From the NCBI RefSeq assembly GCF_024346355.1, contig NZ_JAGQCU010000001.1, positions 410,728 through 474,727 of the forward strand: a DNA stretch of 64,000 bases. Reading direction: 5' to 3'. The stretch's first letter is position 1. Every line of letters starts with the position of its first letter. Origin of the DNA: Cyanobium sp. ATX 6A2. Its GTDB lineage: Bacteria > Cyanobacteriota > Cyanobacteriia > PCC-6307 > Cyanobiaceae. The notes beneath the pieces were generated by a model. The model had not been told where the DNA came from. It did not search any database and saw nothing but the letters and a program-made list of their open reading frames with translations. Shown piece by piece: positions 8,213-21,175 of the stretch. A program made the position numbers and the translations under genes.

Positions 8213-9187
8213 CAGCAGCCGCTCGGTGCCCAGGGCCGTGGCCAGCAGCACCCGCGCTGCGGCGCCCGCGGGCCGGGGCCGCACCGTGCCGATCCAGGCC
8301 GCCCCGGTCGGGTCCGGCAGCGCGCCCAGCACCGCCAGGGCCCGCTCCAGCTGCTCGGCCGGCAGCACCGCCAGAAAGCGCCCCTCATTGGCCAGGTGCA
8401 GGGGCTCGAAACCCAGCAGCTCGCAGGTGCGCGCCACCGGCTCGATCACCGGCAGTCGCTCCTCCTGCACGGCGAACTCCAGGCCGGAGGCCTCCGCCAG
8501 CTCCACCAGGGCGCTGGCCAGCCCGCCGCGGGTGAGATCGCGCAGGCAGTGGGGGCTGACCCCGGCCTCCAGCAGGGCCGCCACCTGGGGCCACAGCGGC
8601 GCACAGTCGCTCAGCACCGGCGGCTGCAGATCGAGCCCATGGCGGGCCGCCAGGATCGCCACGCCGTGGCGGCCCAGATCACCGCTCACCAGCAGGGCAT
8701 CGCCGGGCCGGATCGCCGCCGGGGTGATGGGCTCGGCGGCCTCGATCGCGCCGATGCCGCTGGTGCTGATGAACAGGCGGTCGGCCTTGCCCCGCTCCAC
8801 CACCTTCGTGTCGCCGGTCACGATGCTCAGCCCGCAGGCGCTCGCCGCCGCCGCCATCGAGGCCACCATGCGCCGCAACAGCTCCAGCGGCAGGCCCTCC
8901 TCCAGGATCAGGGCCACGCTCAGGTGCCGCGGCCGGGCACCGGCCATGGCCAGATCGTTGGCGGTGCCCACCACCGCCAGGCGGCCGATGTCGCCACCGG
9001 GAAACTCCAGCGGCTGCACCACGTAGGAGTCGCTGGTGAAGGCCAGCCGGCCCGGGGGCATGGCCAGGCTGGCGGCATCGTGCAACACCGGGGCCGGCTC
9101 GCCGTAGAGGGGCAGCAGCTCGGTGCGGATCAGCTCCTGCATCAGGCTGCCGCCGCCGCCGTGGGCCAGCTGGATCCGCTCGGTCAT
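8174..9187 (-). CDS. hypE: Hydrogenase maturation protein HypE
   Basis: HypE dehydrates the carbamoyl group received from HypF on its own C-terminal cysteine to a thiocyanate, which becomes the cyanide ligand of the NiFe-site iron. The 337-residue protein has the PurM-like fold signatures LAHGGGGSLMQELI, FTSDSYVVQPLEFPGGDIG and TGDTKVVERGKADRLF, and it ends with the invariant tail PRIC (Cys337). HypE is separated from the other hyp genes by a dioxygenase gene on the opposite strand, so it probably has its own promoter upstream of 9187. Its 3' end overlaps a convergent gene. Confidence 0.97.
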   Translation of the reverse strand: MTERIQLAHGGGGSLMQELIRTELLPLYGEPAPVLHDAASLAMPPGRLAFTSDSYVVQPLEFPGGDIGRLAVVGTANDLAMAGARPRHLSVALILEEGLPLELLRRMVASMAAAASACGLSIVTGDTKVVERGKADRLFISTSGIGAIEAAEPITPAAIRPGDALLVSGDLGRHGVAILAARHGLDLQPPVLSDCAPLWPQVAALLEAGVSPHCLRDLTRGGLASALVELAEASGLEFAVQEERLPVIEPVARTCELLGFEPLHLANEGRFLAVLPAEQLERALAVLGALPDPTGAAWIGTVRPRPAGAAARVLLATALGTERLLLPLSGELLPRIC

Positions 9188-9225
9188 CGGGCTCGGGCGC
9201 TGGGCGGGCTGGGCCTGGTCGGAGA

Positions 9226-10296
9226 ATGGCAGATCCGCAGAGCGATCCGCTGCCGATGGCGAAGGCCGCCCCCTTTCGCGCCCTGCGCACCGCCCTGGCC
9301 CCCCTGGCCCTGCTCAGCGGAGCCAAGTCGTTCCGCGACAACCCCGTGCTCGGCAGCCGGCGCCTGAACCGCCTCGGCCTGCACGTGGGCCGCATCCGCC
9401 TGGCCGACGCGATCACCGCCCAGCGGCGCTGGCGCCTGGGCCGGCGCATCACGGCCGCCGACCGGCAGCACTACGCCGAGCAGGGCTACGTGATCCGCGA
9501 GAACCTGCTGCCCCCCGAGCAGTTCGAGGCCCTGCGCCGGGAGATCTTCGGCAGCGCGTGGCCGCGGCTGGAGATGCGCCAGGGCAATGCCATCACCCGC
9601 CGGGTCCCCCTCGATCGCGCCCGTCTGCGCGGCAGCCACCCCGAGCTGGAGCGGTTGCTGGCCAGCCGCGAGATCCGCAACCTGATCCGCTACGTGGCCG
9701 GCACCGGCGCCGAGCCGATCTTCTCGCTGCAGGCGATCCTGGCCGGGCTGCCCAGGGACCGGCCCGATCCCCAGGCCAGCCTCCACGCCGACACCTTCCA
9801 CTCGCTCGCCAAGGCCTGGTTCTTCCTGCACGACGTGGCCGAGGACGAGGGGCCCTTCGCCTACGTTCCCGGCTCCCACCGCATGACCCGCGAGCGGCTG
9901 GCCTGGGAGCGGCGCCAGAGCCTGGAGGCCGCCGAGCATCCGGTCACCTATCACGCCCGCGGCTCCTTCCGGGTGGGGCCGGAGGATCTGGCCGCCATGG
10001 GGCTGCCGCAGCCGCGCCGCTTCGCGGTGAAGGCCAACACCCTGGTGATCGCCGACACCCGCGGCTTCCACGGCCGCACCGCCAGCCACCACCCCACCTG
10101 CCGGGTGGAGATCTACGCGGCCCTGCGCCGCAACCCCTACCTACCCTGGAACGGCCTTGATCCCCTGGCCCTGCCCTGGGTGCGCGACCGCATCGGCAGC
10201 CTGCAGCTGGCGGCCCTGCAGCGGCTGCAGCCGCTGGGGCTGGCCAAGATGCCCTGGAAGCCGGCTGGTCAGGGCCCGATCGACGCCGGCCTGTAG
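9226..10296 (+). CDS. Phytanoyl-CoA dioxygenase (PhyH) family protein
   Basis: A Fe(II)/2-oxoglutarate-dependent oxygenase-like protein of 356 residues. The metal-binding facial triad is visible: LHADTFH supplies His and Asp, and the later GFHGRTA supplies the distal His with an Arg nearby for 2-oxoglutarate. Other family marks are the early QGYVIRENLLPPEQFEALR and the segment DEGPFAYVPGSHRMT. The substrate is unknown. The gene sits on the plus strand between hypE and hypD, and its last 28 bases overlap the end of hypD. Confidence 0.85.
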   Translation: MADPQSDPLPMAKAAPFRALRTALAPLALLSGAKSFRDNPVLGSRRLNRLGLHVGRIRLADAITAQRRWRLGRRITAADRQHYAEQGYVIRENLLPPEQFEALRREIFGSAWPRLEMRQGNAITRRVPLDRARLRGSHPELERLLASREIRNLIRYVAGTGAEPIFSLQAILAGLPRDRPDPQASLHADTFHSLAKAWFFLHDVAEDEGPFAYVPGSHRMTRERLAWERRQSLEAAEHPVTYHARGSFRVGPEDLAAMGLPQPRRFAVKANTLVIADTRGFHGRTASHHPTCRVEIYAALRRNPYLPWNGLDPLALPWVRDRIGSLQLAALQRLQPLGLAKMPWKPAGQGPIDAGL

Positions 10297-11405
10297 CGGT
10301 GGTAGGCGGCGCAGGCCCCCTCGCTCGACACCATCGGCGCCCCCAGGGGATGGTCGGGCGTGCAGGTGCTGCCGAAGGCGGGGCAGTCGGGCGGGCTGGC
10401 CTGGCCGCGCAGGATGGCGCCGGCGATGCACACAGAGTCACGGGCTGCGCCACCCCCTCCCACAGCGCTGAAGGCGCGATCCACCCCGAAGCGTTCGCGG
10501 GCATCGAGGCGGCGGTAGGCGCCGCGCAGGGCCAGCCCGCCGCCGGCCAGCACCCCCAGGCCCCGCCAGGGCTGGTCCACCACCGCGAACACCGCCTCCA
10601 TCTGGCGCTGGGCGGCGGCATTGCCCTCAGGCCGCACCACCCGCCCGTAGGCGTTCACCACCTCGGCGCTGCCGGCCTCCAGCTGGCGCACGCAGGCCAG
10701 CAGGCCGGCCATCACGTCGGCGGGCTCGAAGCCCGTCATCACCACCGGCAGCCGGTGGCGCTGCACCAGCCGGTGCAGTTCCGCCAGGCCCATCACCGTG
10801 CCCACATGGCCGGCGGCCAGAAACCCCTGCACCCGGTTGCCGGGGTCGCTCAGGATCGTGGCCATGGCCGGCACCACGCGCACGTGGGCCACCAGCAGCG
10901 ACAGGTTGGGGAGCCCCAGGGCCAGGGCCTGGCGGGCGAGCAGCGCCGTGGCGGGGGCGGTGGTTTCGAAGCCCACGGCCAGAAACACCACCTGGCGCTC
11001 GGGGTGGCTGGCGGCCAGCTCCAGGGCCTGCAGCGGTGAGGTGAGCAGGCGCACGTCGCCACCGGCGGCCCGCACGCCGAGCAGATCGTCGCCGGGGTCG
11101 CTGCCCGGCACCCGCAGCATGTCGCCGTAGGAGCAGAGGATCACCTCCGGCCGCCGCGCCAGCTCCAGGGCGGCATCGATGGTGGCGGCGGGCGTCACAC
11201 ACACCGGACAGCCGGGCCCGTGGATCAGCTCCACCCCCGGCGGCAGCAACTGATCCAGGCCCCAGCGCACGATCGCGTGGGTCTGGCCGCCGCACACCTC
11301 CATCAGGGTCCAGGGCCGGGTGGTGATGGCAACCAGCTCGGCGGCCAGCTCGGCCACACGCGCGGCGGCAGAGGCCACCGGCCGTGGCGGGATGGTGGAC
11401 GTCAT
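10269..11405 (-). CDS. hypD: Hydrogenase maturation protein HypD
   Basis: HypD is the scaffold on which Fe(CN)2CO is assembled together with HypC. The 378-residue protein has all three conserved cysteine blocks: MEVCGGQTHAIVRWG near residue 36, IHGPGCPVCVTP near 62-70, and the C-terminal cluster ligands in DCPAFGSTCTPDHPLGAPMVSSEGAC. GFETTAPA and TGFEPADV are also family signatures. Its ATG overlaps the stop of the preceding dehydrogenase-like gene (ATGA), so it belongs to the nifJ operon rather than standing alone. Confidence 0.97.
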   Translation of the reverse strand: MTSTIPPRPVASAAARVAELAAELVAITTRPWTLMEVCGGQTHAIVRWGLDQLLPPGVELIHGPGCPVCVTPAATIDAALELARRPEVILCSYGDMLRVPGSDPGDDLLGVRAAGGDVRLLTSPLQALELAASHPERQVVFLAVGFETTAPATALLARQALALGLPNLSLLVAHVRVVPAMATILSDPGNRVQGFLAAGHVGTVMGLAELHRLVQRHRLPVVMTGFEPADVMAGLLACVRQLEAGSAEVVNAYGRVVRPEGNAAAQRQMEAVFAVVDQPWRGLGVLAGGGLALRGAYRRLDARERFGVDRAFSAVGGGGAARDSVCIAGAILRGQASPPDCPAFGSTCTPDHPLGAPMVSSEGACAAYHRYRPASIGP

Positions 11406-12411
11406 GGCCGGTAGCTCTGCAGCACGCGCATGTACTGGGCGCGCTCGTATTCGCCCGGATTGGCGCAGCGCAGCTGGCTCATGCTGCCGGTGAGCTCCGC
11501 CAGGGAGCTGTAGTCGTGCTCCATCAGCCAGGTGCTGAGCTCATCCTCGATGCCGCGCAGGCGCTCGGGCCCGTGGCGCAGCAGGGCCGCCACCATCTGG
11601 GTGGCGCAGGCGCCGGCCATCAGCAGCCGCACCACGTCGGTGCCGCGCGACACACCGCCACTGGCGATCAGGTCGAGGGGCTCGCGGCCGTGCAGCAGGG
11701 CGATCCAGCGCAGCGGCAGGCGCAGGTCGTGGGGGGTGGAGAGCAGCAGGTTGGGGCGCACCTCCAGCTCCTCGATGTCGATGTCGGGCTGGTAGAAGCG
11801 GTTGAACAGCACCAGCCCGTCGGCGCCGGCCGCCCCCAGCCGCCGCACCATGGCGCGCAGGTTGGTGAAGTAGGGGCTGAGCTTCACCGCCAGGGGCAGC
11901 CGCACCTCGGCACGCACCTCGCGCACGATCTCCTCCACCTGGGTTTCGATCGCCTCGCTGCTCAGCTCCGGGTCGGTGGGCAGGTCGTAGATGTTGAGCT
12001 CCAGGGCGTGGGCGCCGGCCGCCTCGATGCGCCGCGCCGTTTCCACCCAGCGGCCGGGGTGGTTGCCGTTGAGGCTGGCGATCACCGGGATCTGCAGCCA
12101 GCGGCGGGCCTGCTCGATCAGCTGCAGGTAGAGGTCCTGGCCCTGATGCAGCACGGCGGTGTCGGGCAGGTAGCTGAGGGCCTCGCCGTAGCTCTCGGCG
12201 CCGTGGCTGGCATGCCAGTTGAGATCGAGCTGTTCCTGCTCGATCTGCTCCTCGAACAGCGAGTGCAGCACGATCGCCGAAGCCCCATGGCGCTCCAGCT
12301 CCTGCAGCTGCTCCACGTGCTCGCTGAGGGGCCAGGCGGCGCCCACCACCAGGGGGGTGCGCAGGGGCAGGCCGAGGTAGGTGGTGCTGAGGTCCACGGC
12401 GGTGTTCACGC

Positions 12412-12415
<4 letters not shown>
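11402..12415 (-). CDS. Dihydroorotate dehydrogenase-like flavoprotein
   Basis: A 337-residue TIM-barrel flavoprotein of the DHOD/dihydropyrimidine-dehydrogenase superfamily. It starts MSVNTAVDLSTTYLGLPLRTPLVVGA. The FMN-binding loops are VKLSPYFTNLRAMVRRL and IASGGVSRGTDVVRLLMAGA. The start ATG at 12415 overlaps the nifJ stop (ATGA), and its own stop overlaps the hypD start in the same way, so the three are tightly coupled. Cyanobacteria often carry this gene directly after nifJ. It is probably not the pyrimidine-pathway PyrD; the substrate is unknown, and an electron-transfer partner role with PFOR is an inference. Confidence 0.87.
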
Positions 12416-16200
<3,785 letters not shown>

Positions 16201-16436
16201 CGGAGCGGGGGGCGGAGGGCTGGCTGGCTGAGCTGGGGTGCGAACGACGATCCGCCGGCCAGGGGGGGTCGTCGTCCTCGACCAGGCTCAGGGCCACCCC
16301 CACGTGCACCAGCACCCGATCGCCCACCACCGCCTCCGGCAGGCAGGCCAGGCTCACCTGCTGGCGCACGCCGCCGAAGTCCACCTCGGCGCAGCGCCAG
16401 AGGGAATCGGCCGCCGCTGCCGCCCCAGCCGCCCCA

Positions 16437-19025
16437 TCAGCCGCTCTGGTCCCGGCTGGGGGTTGGCCGTCGCTGATCACCAGGATCACTCCGGGCGTGG
16501 CCAGACACATCGGGACCGAAAGCGGAGTGCGGGGAGCGCGGATCTGGGTGCGGATCCAAGTGCGGATCTAGGTGAGGATCTAGGTGGTGCACAGCGGGGG
16601 CTCCCGATTTCGTTATAGGCATGCGCTTCAGGGCTGCCCACAGCTGACCCAGGGCCAGCCCGCCGTCGTTACACGGCAGTTGTAAAGACCAGCAGGGCTC
16701 CAGGCCGGCGGCCCGCAGGCCGGCGATGCAGCCCTCCAGCAGCAGGGCGTTCTGGAAGCAGCCGCCGGCCAGGGCCAGCCGCCGGCAGCCGCTGGCCTCG
16801 GCCGCCCGCCGCGCCGCCGCTACCAGCGACTCCACCAGCGCGGCATGGAAACCGGCCGCCAGGGGGCCCGCCTCCTCCCCGGCGGCCCGGGCCGCCAGCA
16901 GCTGGCGCAGCAACGGCTCCCAGTTGAGCCAGCCCAGGGGCAGATCCGGGGCCGGCACCAGGGAGAGCGTGGGCAGCGGCGCCGGCTGCTTGCTCCAGCG
17001 CCGCGCCAGGCCCTCCAGCAGCAGCCCACTCTCCCCCTCGAAGCTCTGCTCCTGCACCACCCCCATCAGGGAAGCGATGGCGTCGAACAGCCGCCCCAGG
17101 GCCGAACTCAGCGGGGCGTTGCAGCCGCTGGCCACCGCCACCGCCAGCAGCCGGCAGGCGTCGGCGCTGAACGCCTGGCGGCAGGCGGCCGCACCGGGGT
17201 GATCGAGCAGCGCCGGATCGGCCGCCAGCAGCAGCCCCAGGGCAGCGCGGCGCGACTCGCGCATCGCCCGCTCACCGCCGGGCAGCGGGAAGGGCCGCAG
17301 GCAGGCCAGCCGCTGGGCAGCGGCATCGGGGCCATCGAGCAGCAGCAGCTCCCCACCCCAGAGCTGGTGTCCCGGGCCGGGGCTGTAGCCCAGACCATCG
17401 GCGGCCCACACCAGCAGGGGACCATCGAGGCCGTGCTCGGCCGCCACCGCCAGGCCATGGGCCCGGTGGTGCTGCACCAGCTGCAGGGGCAGGCCATGAC
17501 GCCGCGCCAGCAACTCCCCCAGCGCCCGGCCCACGGTGCCGGGATGGGCGTCGCCCACCAGCTCCTCCAACGGCGCCTCAGCGTCGTCTGTGCCGTTAGC
17601 GAAGCGTTGCAGCAGGTCCTCCAGCCCCGCCTCCAGCGCCCGCTGCTGGCGGGCCCCGGCCAGGTCGCCCTGGTAGGGCGCCACCCAGATCCGCCCGTGC
17701 CGGGCGAGGGCCGGTGCCGCCTTGAGGTCGCCGCCCAGGGCCAGCACGGTGACATCGGCAGTCGGTGGGGCCGGCAGCTCCAGGGGCGCCGGGGCGTAGC
17801 CGCGGGCCCGGCGCAGCAGCACCGGCCGGCCGTCGATCAGCTGGGCCAGGGAGTCGTCGAGGGGGCGGGCGACGGGGCGGTTGTGCACCAGAAAGCCATC
17901 GGCGATGGCGCCCAGACGCTGGCGGGCCTCCAGGGGATCGATGCACAGCGGCTCACCGCTGGGATTGCCGCTGGTGGCCACCAACGGCCGCCCCACCGCC
18001 TCCACCAGCAGCTGGTGCAAGGGCGAGGCGGGCAGCATCACCCCCAGGGCCGCACTGCCCGGCGCCACAGCGTCGGCCATCACCGCGTCGGCAGCGGCAG
18101 CCGCAGCAGCGTGGCGGCGGCGCAGCAGCACGATCGGGGCGGCCGGCGCGCTCAGCAGCTGCCGCTCGGCCTCGCCGATCTGCACCTGGGCCTCCAGCCA
18201 GGCCGGCTCGGCCACCAGCAGGGCGAAGGGCTTGGCGGGGCGCCGCTTGCGCCGCCGGAGCCGCTCCACCGCCTGCGGCTGGGTGGCATCCACCAGCAGC
18301 TGGAATCCCCCCACCCCCTGTAGGGCCAGGATCGCGCCGCCGCGCAGCAGGCGGGCCGCCGCGGTGATCGGGTCCTCCTCCGGCTCGTCGGCACCACCGG
18401 CAGGCGCGCTGAGGTGGGCTCCATCAGCGGCGAGCAGCTGCAGGCGCGGCCCGCAGGCCGGGCAGCCGATGGTTTCGGCGTGAAAACGGCGATCGGCGGG
18501 ATCCTCGAACTCCCGCCTGCAGGCAGGGCAGAGCGGAAACGCCGCCAGGGTGGTGTGGGCGCGGGCGAAGGGCTCGGCGGTGGCGATCGAATAGCGCGGG
18601 CCGCAGGCGCTGCAGCTGATGAACGGGTAGCGGTGGCGGCGGCCGCTGGGATCGGCCAGCTCGGCGCGGCAGGCGGGGCAGGGGGCCAGATCGGCCACCA
18701 GCGCCGGAGCGATCAGGCCGACGCCCAGGGGCCGGGGGGCCGCCGCGGCGATGCGCAGGCCGGCGGGCCGCCGCGGCCGGGCGGGCAACCAGCGCGGCCG
18801 CAGGGGCTCCAGGCGGGCCGGGGCCGGCAGCTCGGTGCGCAGGCCGCGCAGGAAGCGCTGCAGGGCGCGGCGCTCACCCTGCAGGTCGATGCGCACCGCA
18901 CCGGCCACGTTCTCCACCTCCCCCACCAGCGCATACCGGCTGGCCAGGCGATGCACGAACGGCCGGAAGCCCACCCCCTGCACGGTGCCGCGGCAGTGCA
19001 GCAGCAAGCGGGCCTGCTCGGCCAT
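16437..19025 (-). CDS. hypF: Carbamoyltransferase HypF
   Basis: HypF turns carbamoyl phosphate into a carbamoyl adenylate and transfers it to HypE. The domain order in 862 residues is complete: acylphosphatase (CRGTVQGVGFRPFVHRLA, residues 10-27), two zinc-finger pairs (CPACRAEL/CSACGPRYS and CPACRREF/CPACGPRL), a YrdC-like domain (GGFQLLVDATQPQAVERLRR, PLVATSGNPSGEPL), and the Kae1-like C-terminal domain (VQHHRAHGLAVAAEHG, LALAGGCFQNALLLEG). The family normally ends near ALGQLWAAL. Here the frame runs on about 50 codons through a 12-base tandem repeat and into hypC. Confidence 0.96.
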   Translation of the reverse strand: MAEQARLLLHCRGTVQGVGFRPFVHRLASRYALVGEVENVAGAVRIDLQGERRALQRFLRGLRTELPAPARLEPLRPRWLPARPRRPAGLRIAAAAPRPLGVGLIAPALVADLAPCPACRAELADPSGRRHRYPFISCSACGPRYSIATAEPFARAHTTLAAFPLCPACRREFEDPADRRFHAETIGCPACGPRLQLLAADGAHLSAPAGGADEPEEDPITAAARLLRGGAILALQGVGGFQLLVDATQPQAVERLRRRKRRPAKPFALLVAEPAWLEAQVQIGEAERQLLSAPAAPIVLLRRRHAAAAAAADAVMADAVAPGSAALGVMLPASPLHQLLVEAVGRPLVATSGNPSGEPLCIDPLEARQRLGAIADGFLVHNRPVARPLDDSLAQLIDGRPVLLRRARGYAPAPLELPAPPTADVTVLALGGDLKAAPALARHGRIWVAPYQGDLAGARQQRALEAGLEDLLQRFANGTDDAEAPLEELVGDAHPGTVGRALGELLARRHGLPLQLVQHHRAHGLAVAAEHGLDGPLLVWAADGLGYSPGPGHQLWGGELLLLDGPDAAAQRLACLRPFPLPGGERAMRESRRAALGLLLAADPALLDHPGAAACRQAFSADACRLLAVAVASGCNAPLSSALGRLFDAIASLMGVVQEQSFEGESGLLLEGLARRWSKQPAPLPTLSLVPAPDLPLGWLNWEPLLRQLLAARAAGEEAGPLAAGFHAALVESLVAAARRAAEASGCRRLALAGGCFQNALLLEGCIAGLRAAGLEPCWSLQLPCNDGGLALGQLWAALKRMPITKSGAPAVHHLDPHLDPHLDPHPDPRSPHSAFGPDVSGHARSDPGDQRRPTPSRDQSG
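16538..16585. repeat. Four tandem 12-bp repeats at the hypF/hypC junction
   Basis: Four direct units of 12 bases, close to GCGGATCTAGGT, run from 16538 to 16585. In the hypF frame they add His-Leu/Pro-Asp-Pro units to the C-terminus. Because the unit is a multiple of three, copy-number change would not alter the frame. Confidence 0.85.
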
Positions 19026-19034
19026 GGGGCGGGC

Positions 19035-19772
19035 TCAGGCCGGGACCGGCGAAGCAAGGGCCGGCGCCACCAGGCCGGCGGCGATGGCCTCGCGCAGGGC
19101 GGCCATGCCCGCGCCCGTGCGGGCCGACACCTCCACGATCCGGGCGGCCGGCGCCACCTGGGCGATGTGGCGATGGGCGTGCTCGCGCTGAAACTCCACC
19201 GCCTCGGCCAGGTCGATCTTGTTGATCACCACCACATCGGCGCTGTGGAACATGGCCGGGTATTTGAGGGGTTTGTCCTCCCCTTCGGTGACGGCCAGCA
19301 GCACCAGCCGCAGGCTCTCGCCCAGGTCGTAGGCGGCCGGGCACACGAGGTTGCCCACGTTCTCGATCAGCAGCAGCTCCAGGGCGGCCAGATCGAGGCG
19401 ATCGAGGGCGGGCTCCAGCATCGAGGCCTCCAGGTGGCAGGCCTGGCCGGTGGTGATCTGCACTGCCTCGATGCCGGCGGCGCGCAGGCGGCGGGCGTCG
19501 TTGTCGGTGGCCAGATCACCCACGATCGCCCCCAGCCGGCCGCTGCCGCTCCAGTCGCGCCCCAGCCGTTCCAGCAGGGCCGTTTTGCCCGAACCGGGGG
19601 AGGAGAGCAGGTTGAGCACTGGCAGGCCGGCCGCCGCGAAGCGCCGGCGCAGGCCGGCGGCATGGGCGTCGTTGTGGGAGAGCAGGGCCTGGCCCAGCTC
19701 CAGGCGCCGGGCGCCGGGGAGCGGCGCCTCGATCACCGGCTCGCTCTGGCCGCAGTTGCAGGTGGTGCACAT
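19035..19772 (-). CDS. hypB: Hydrogenase nickel incorporation GTPase HypB
   Basis: HypB is the SIMIBI-class GTPase that drives nickel insertion with HypA. The 245-residue protein begins MCTTCNCGQ, a short cysteine-containing N-terminus without a histidine-rich nickel-storage stretch. The P-loop is SSPGSGKTALLERL, the dimer metal site is in GQACHLEASM, switch residues lie in ENVGNLVCPAAYDLGE, and the guanine-specificity motif is NKIDLAE. It is followed closely by hypF and preceded by hypA on the same strand. Confidence 0.97.
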   Translation of the reverse strand: MCTTCNCGQSEPVIEAPLPGARRLELGQALLSHNDAHAAGLRRRFAAAGLPVLNLLSSPGSGKTALLERLGRDWSGSGRLGAIVGDLATDNDARRLRAAGIEAVQITTGQACHLEASMLEPALDRLDLAALELLLIENVGNLVCPAAYDLGESLRLVLLAVTEGEDKPLKYPAMFHSADVVVINKIDLAEAVEFQREHAHRHIAQVAPAARIVEVSARTGAGMAALREAIAAGLVAPALASPVPA

Positions 19773-19796
19773 CTCAGCAAGCTCCCAGCAGGGGTG

Positions 19797-20153
19797 TCAG
19801 CAGTGTTCCGGATCGGCCAGCTCGAGGGAGGCCAGCTGCAGCTCCCGGCCCCGCAGCAGCTGGCGGCTGATGGCGCCACAGCGGGGGCACTCGCACACTC
19901 CATCCTGGGCAGGAAACGGCGCCTGGCAACCAGCGCAGAAACATTCCGCCGCCACCGCCTCGATCGCCAGCCGCGCGCCGGCGGCGGCGGTGCCCACCAT
20001 CACCACCTCGAAGGCCAGGGCGAGGGCGTCGGACTCCACCCCGGCCAGGCTGCCGATGCGCAGGGTGATGGCGGTGATCACGCCGCCGCCGTGGCGCTCG
20101 GCCTGGGCCAGCGCCTGATCGCGCACCGCTTCCATGATGCTGAGTTCATGCAT
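19797..20153 (-). CDS. hypA: Hydrogenase nickel metallochaperone HypA
   Basis: A 118-residue protein starting MHELSIMEAVRDQAL. His2 is the nickel ligand. The structural zinc site is made by the two cysteine pairs in ECFCAGCQAPFPAQDG and CECPRCG. It passes nickel to HoxH with HypB, whose gene follows 24 bases downstream. Confidence 0.96.
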   Translation of the reverse strand: MHELSIMEAVRDQALAQAERHGGGVITAITLRIGSLAGVESDALALAFEVVMVGTAAAGARLAIEAVAAECFCAGCQAPFPAQDGVCECPRCGAISRQLLRGRELQLASLELADPEHC

Positions 20154-20173
20154 CGGCGTTCAGGGAGCGGCGT

Positions 20174-20644
20174 TCAGGCAGCGGCGGCCGGGCTCTCCAG
20201 CCACTGTTGCAGCAGATCCCGGGCAGCAGGCAGCGAGGCCAGCAATGGCGCCGAGAGTGTGCTGCCGTGGGCGAATCCGTAGGCCGGCACCCGCAGCAAC
20301 GCCGCGCTGGGGGCACGGCCATAGAGGGCAGCGGTGATCGCCAGCAGCTGGGCGGGGTCGAGGTGATGGCTGGTGCCGCTGCCGTCGCCAGCCACCTCGG
20401 GCGCTATCGGGTCGAGCCGGGGTCGGGACGGAGGAGCGTCGTCGGCCTGGCCGGGCACCAGCCAGGCATCAATGAACAGCACCCGCTGCAGCGGCGCCAG
20501 CTCGGCGGCCAGTTCGGGCGTGAGCTGATGCACGCAGCGGCCGCCCACCCGCTCGGCCAGCAGGGCACCCACGCCGTCGTCACCCCGCAGGGGGTTGCCG
20601 ATGCCGATCACCAGGCATTGGGGTGGCGCTGAAGAAACGCTCAA
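20174..20644 (-). CDS. hoxW: Hydrogenase large-subunit maturation protease HoxW
   Basis: HoxW clips the C-terminal peptide from HoxH after nickel insertion. Signatures are LVIGIGNPLRGDDGVGALLAE with the nickel-sensing Asp/Glu environment, then VLFIDAWLVPG and SHHLDPAQLL. The TTG at 20644 is the best start; the open frame continues upstream but would run into the preceding membrane-protein gene. That gives 156 residues, the usual size for HupD/HoxW proteases. The matching cleavage motif DPCLSCSTH is present in HoxH in this window. Confidence 0.9.
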   Translation of the reverse strand: MSVSSAPPQCLVIGIGNPLRGDDGVGALLAERVGGRCVHQLTPELAAELAPLQRVLFIDAWLVPGQADDAPPSRPRLDPIAPEVAGDGSGTSHHLDPAQLLAITAALYGRAPSAALLRVPAYGFAHGSTLSAPLLASLPAARDLLQQWLESPAAAA

Positions 20645-20666
20645 AGCAGGCAGTGGGAAGCTGGTT

Positions 20667-21083
20667 TCATGGGGCTGAGGCCCGAAACCTTGGCATCCCG
20701 GCAAAGACCAGCAGAAGAACGAGGTAGACCGAGCCCGACACCTTGTCTCGGCTGGCGATGAACTCCGCGGGGGGCAACCCTTGCACCACGGTGGCCAGTG
20801 CCAATTCCGCCACAATCATCAGGCCCAAGGCCAGCACGCCTGCGAACAAGGACCGGCCCGGAGAGCCAACCTCTGGGAATTGGCGAAGGATGACTCCCGC
20901 GGCGACGTAGATGACCATCGTCATGATGGGCATCTCTGCCAGTTCCGCCCAGCGCCTGCCGATGCGTGGCACGAGAAACGGAACCCTGATCATGCCAAGA
21001 GTAAATCCCGCGCCCAGCACCATGGCGAAGTAAGCGAGGGCGGCTTGAATGGTCTTTACCAAGGCAATCCAGGACAGGTACAT
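20667..21083 (-). CDS. Four-helix integral membrane protein, unknown
   Basis: A 138-residue protein with about four hydrophobic helices: ALAYFAMVLGAGFTLGMIRV, MPIMTMVIYVAAGVIL, LFAGVLALGLMIVAELAL and GSVYLVLLLVFAGM. It begins MYLSWIALVKTIQAAL. I recognise no catalytic motif. The gene lies between hoxW and the cassette-like GNAT pseudogene, in the GC-poor stretch that interrupts the hydrogenase cluster, and may have arrived with that insertion. Confidence 0.65.
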   Translation of the reverse strand: MYLSWIALVKTIQAALAYFAMVLGAGFTLGMIRVPFLVPRIGRRWAELAEMPIMTMVIYVAAGVILRQFPEVGSPGRSLFAGVLALGLMIVAELALATVVQGLPPAEFIASRDKVSGSVYLVLLLVFAGMPRFRASAP

Positions 21084-21175
21084 TGCTGACGAGCTCTTTC
21101 GTGAGACCCAATGCTTTTAACCAGCCGCTGACGAAGGAGGTCGGCTGCATTTGATTGCTAGCCGCCAAACCTCGG

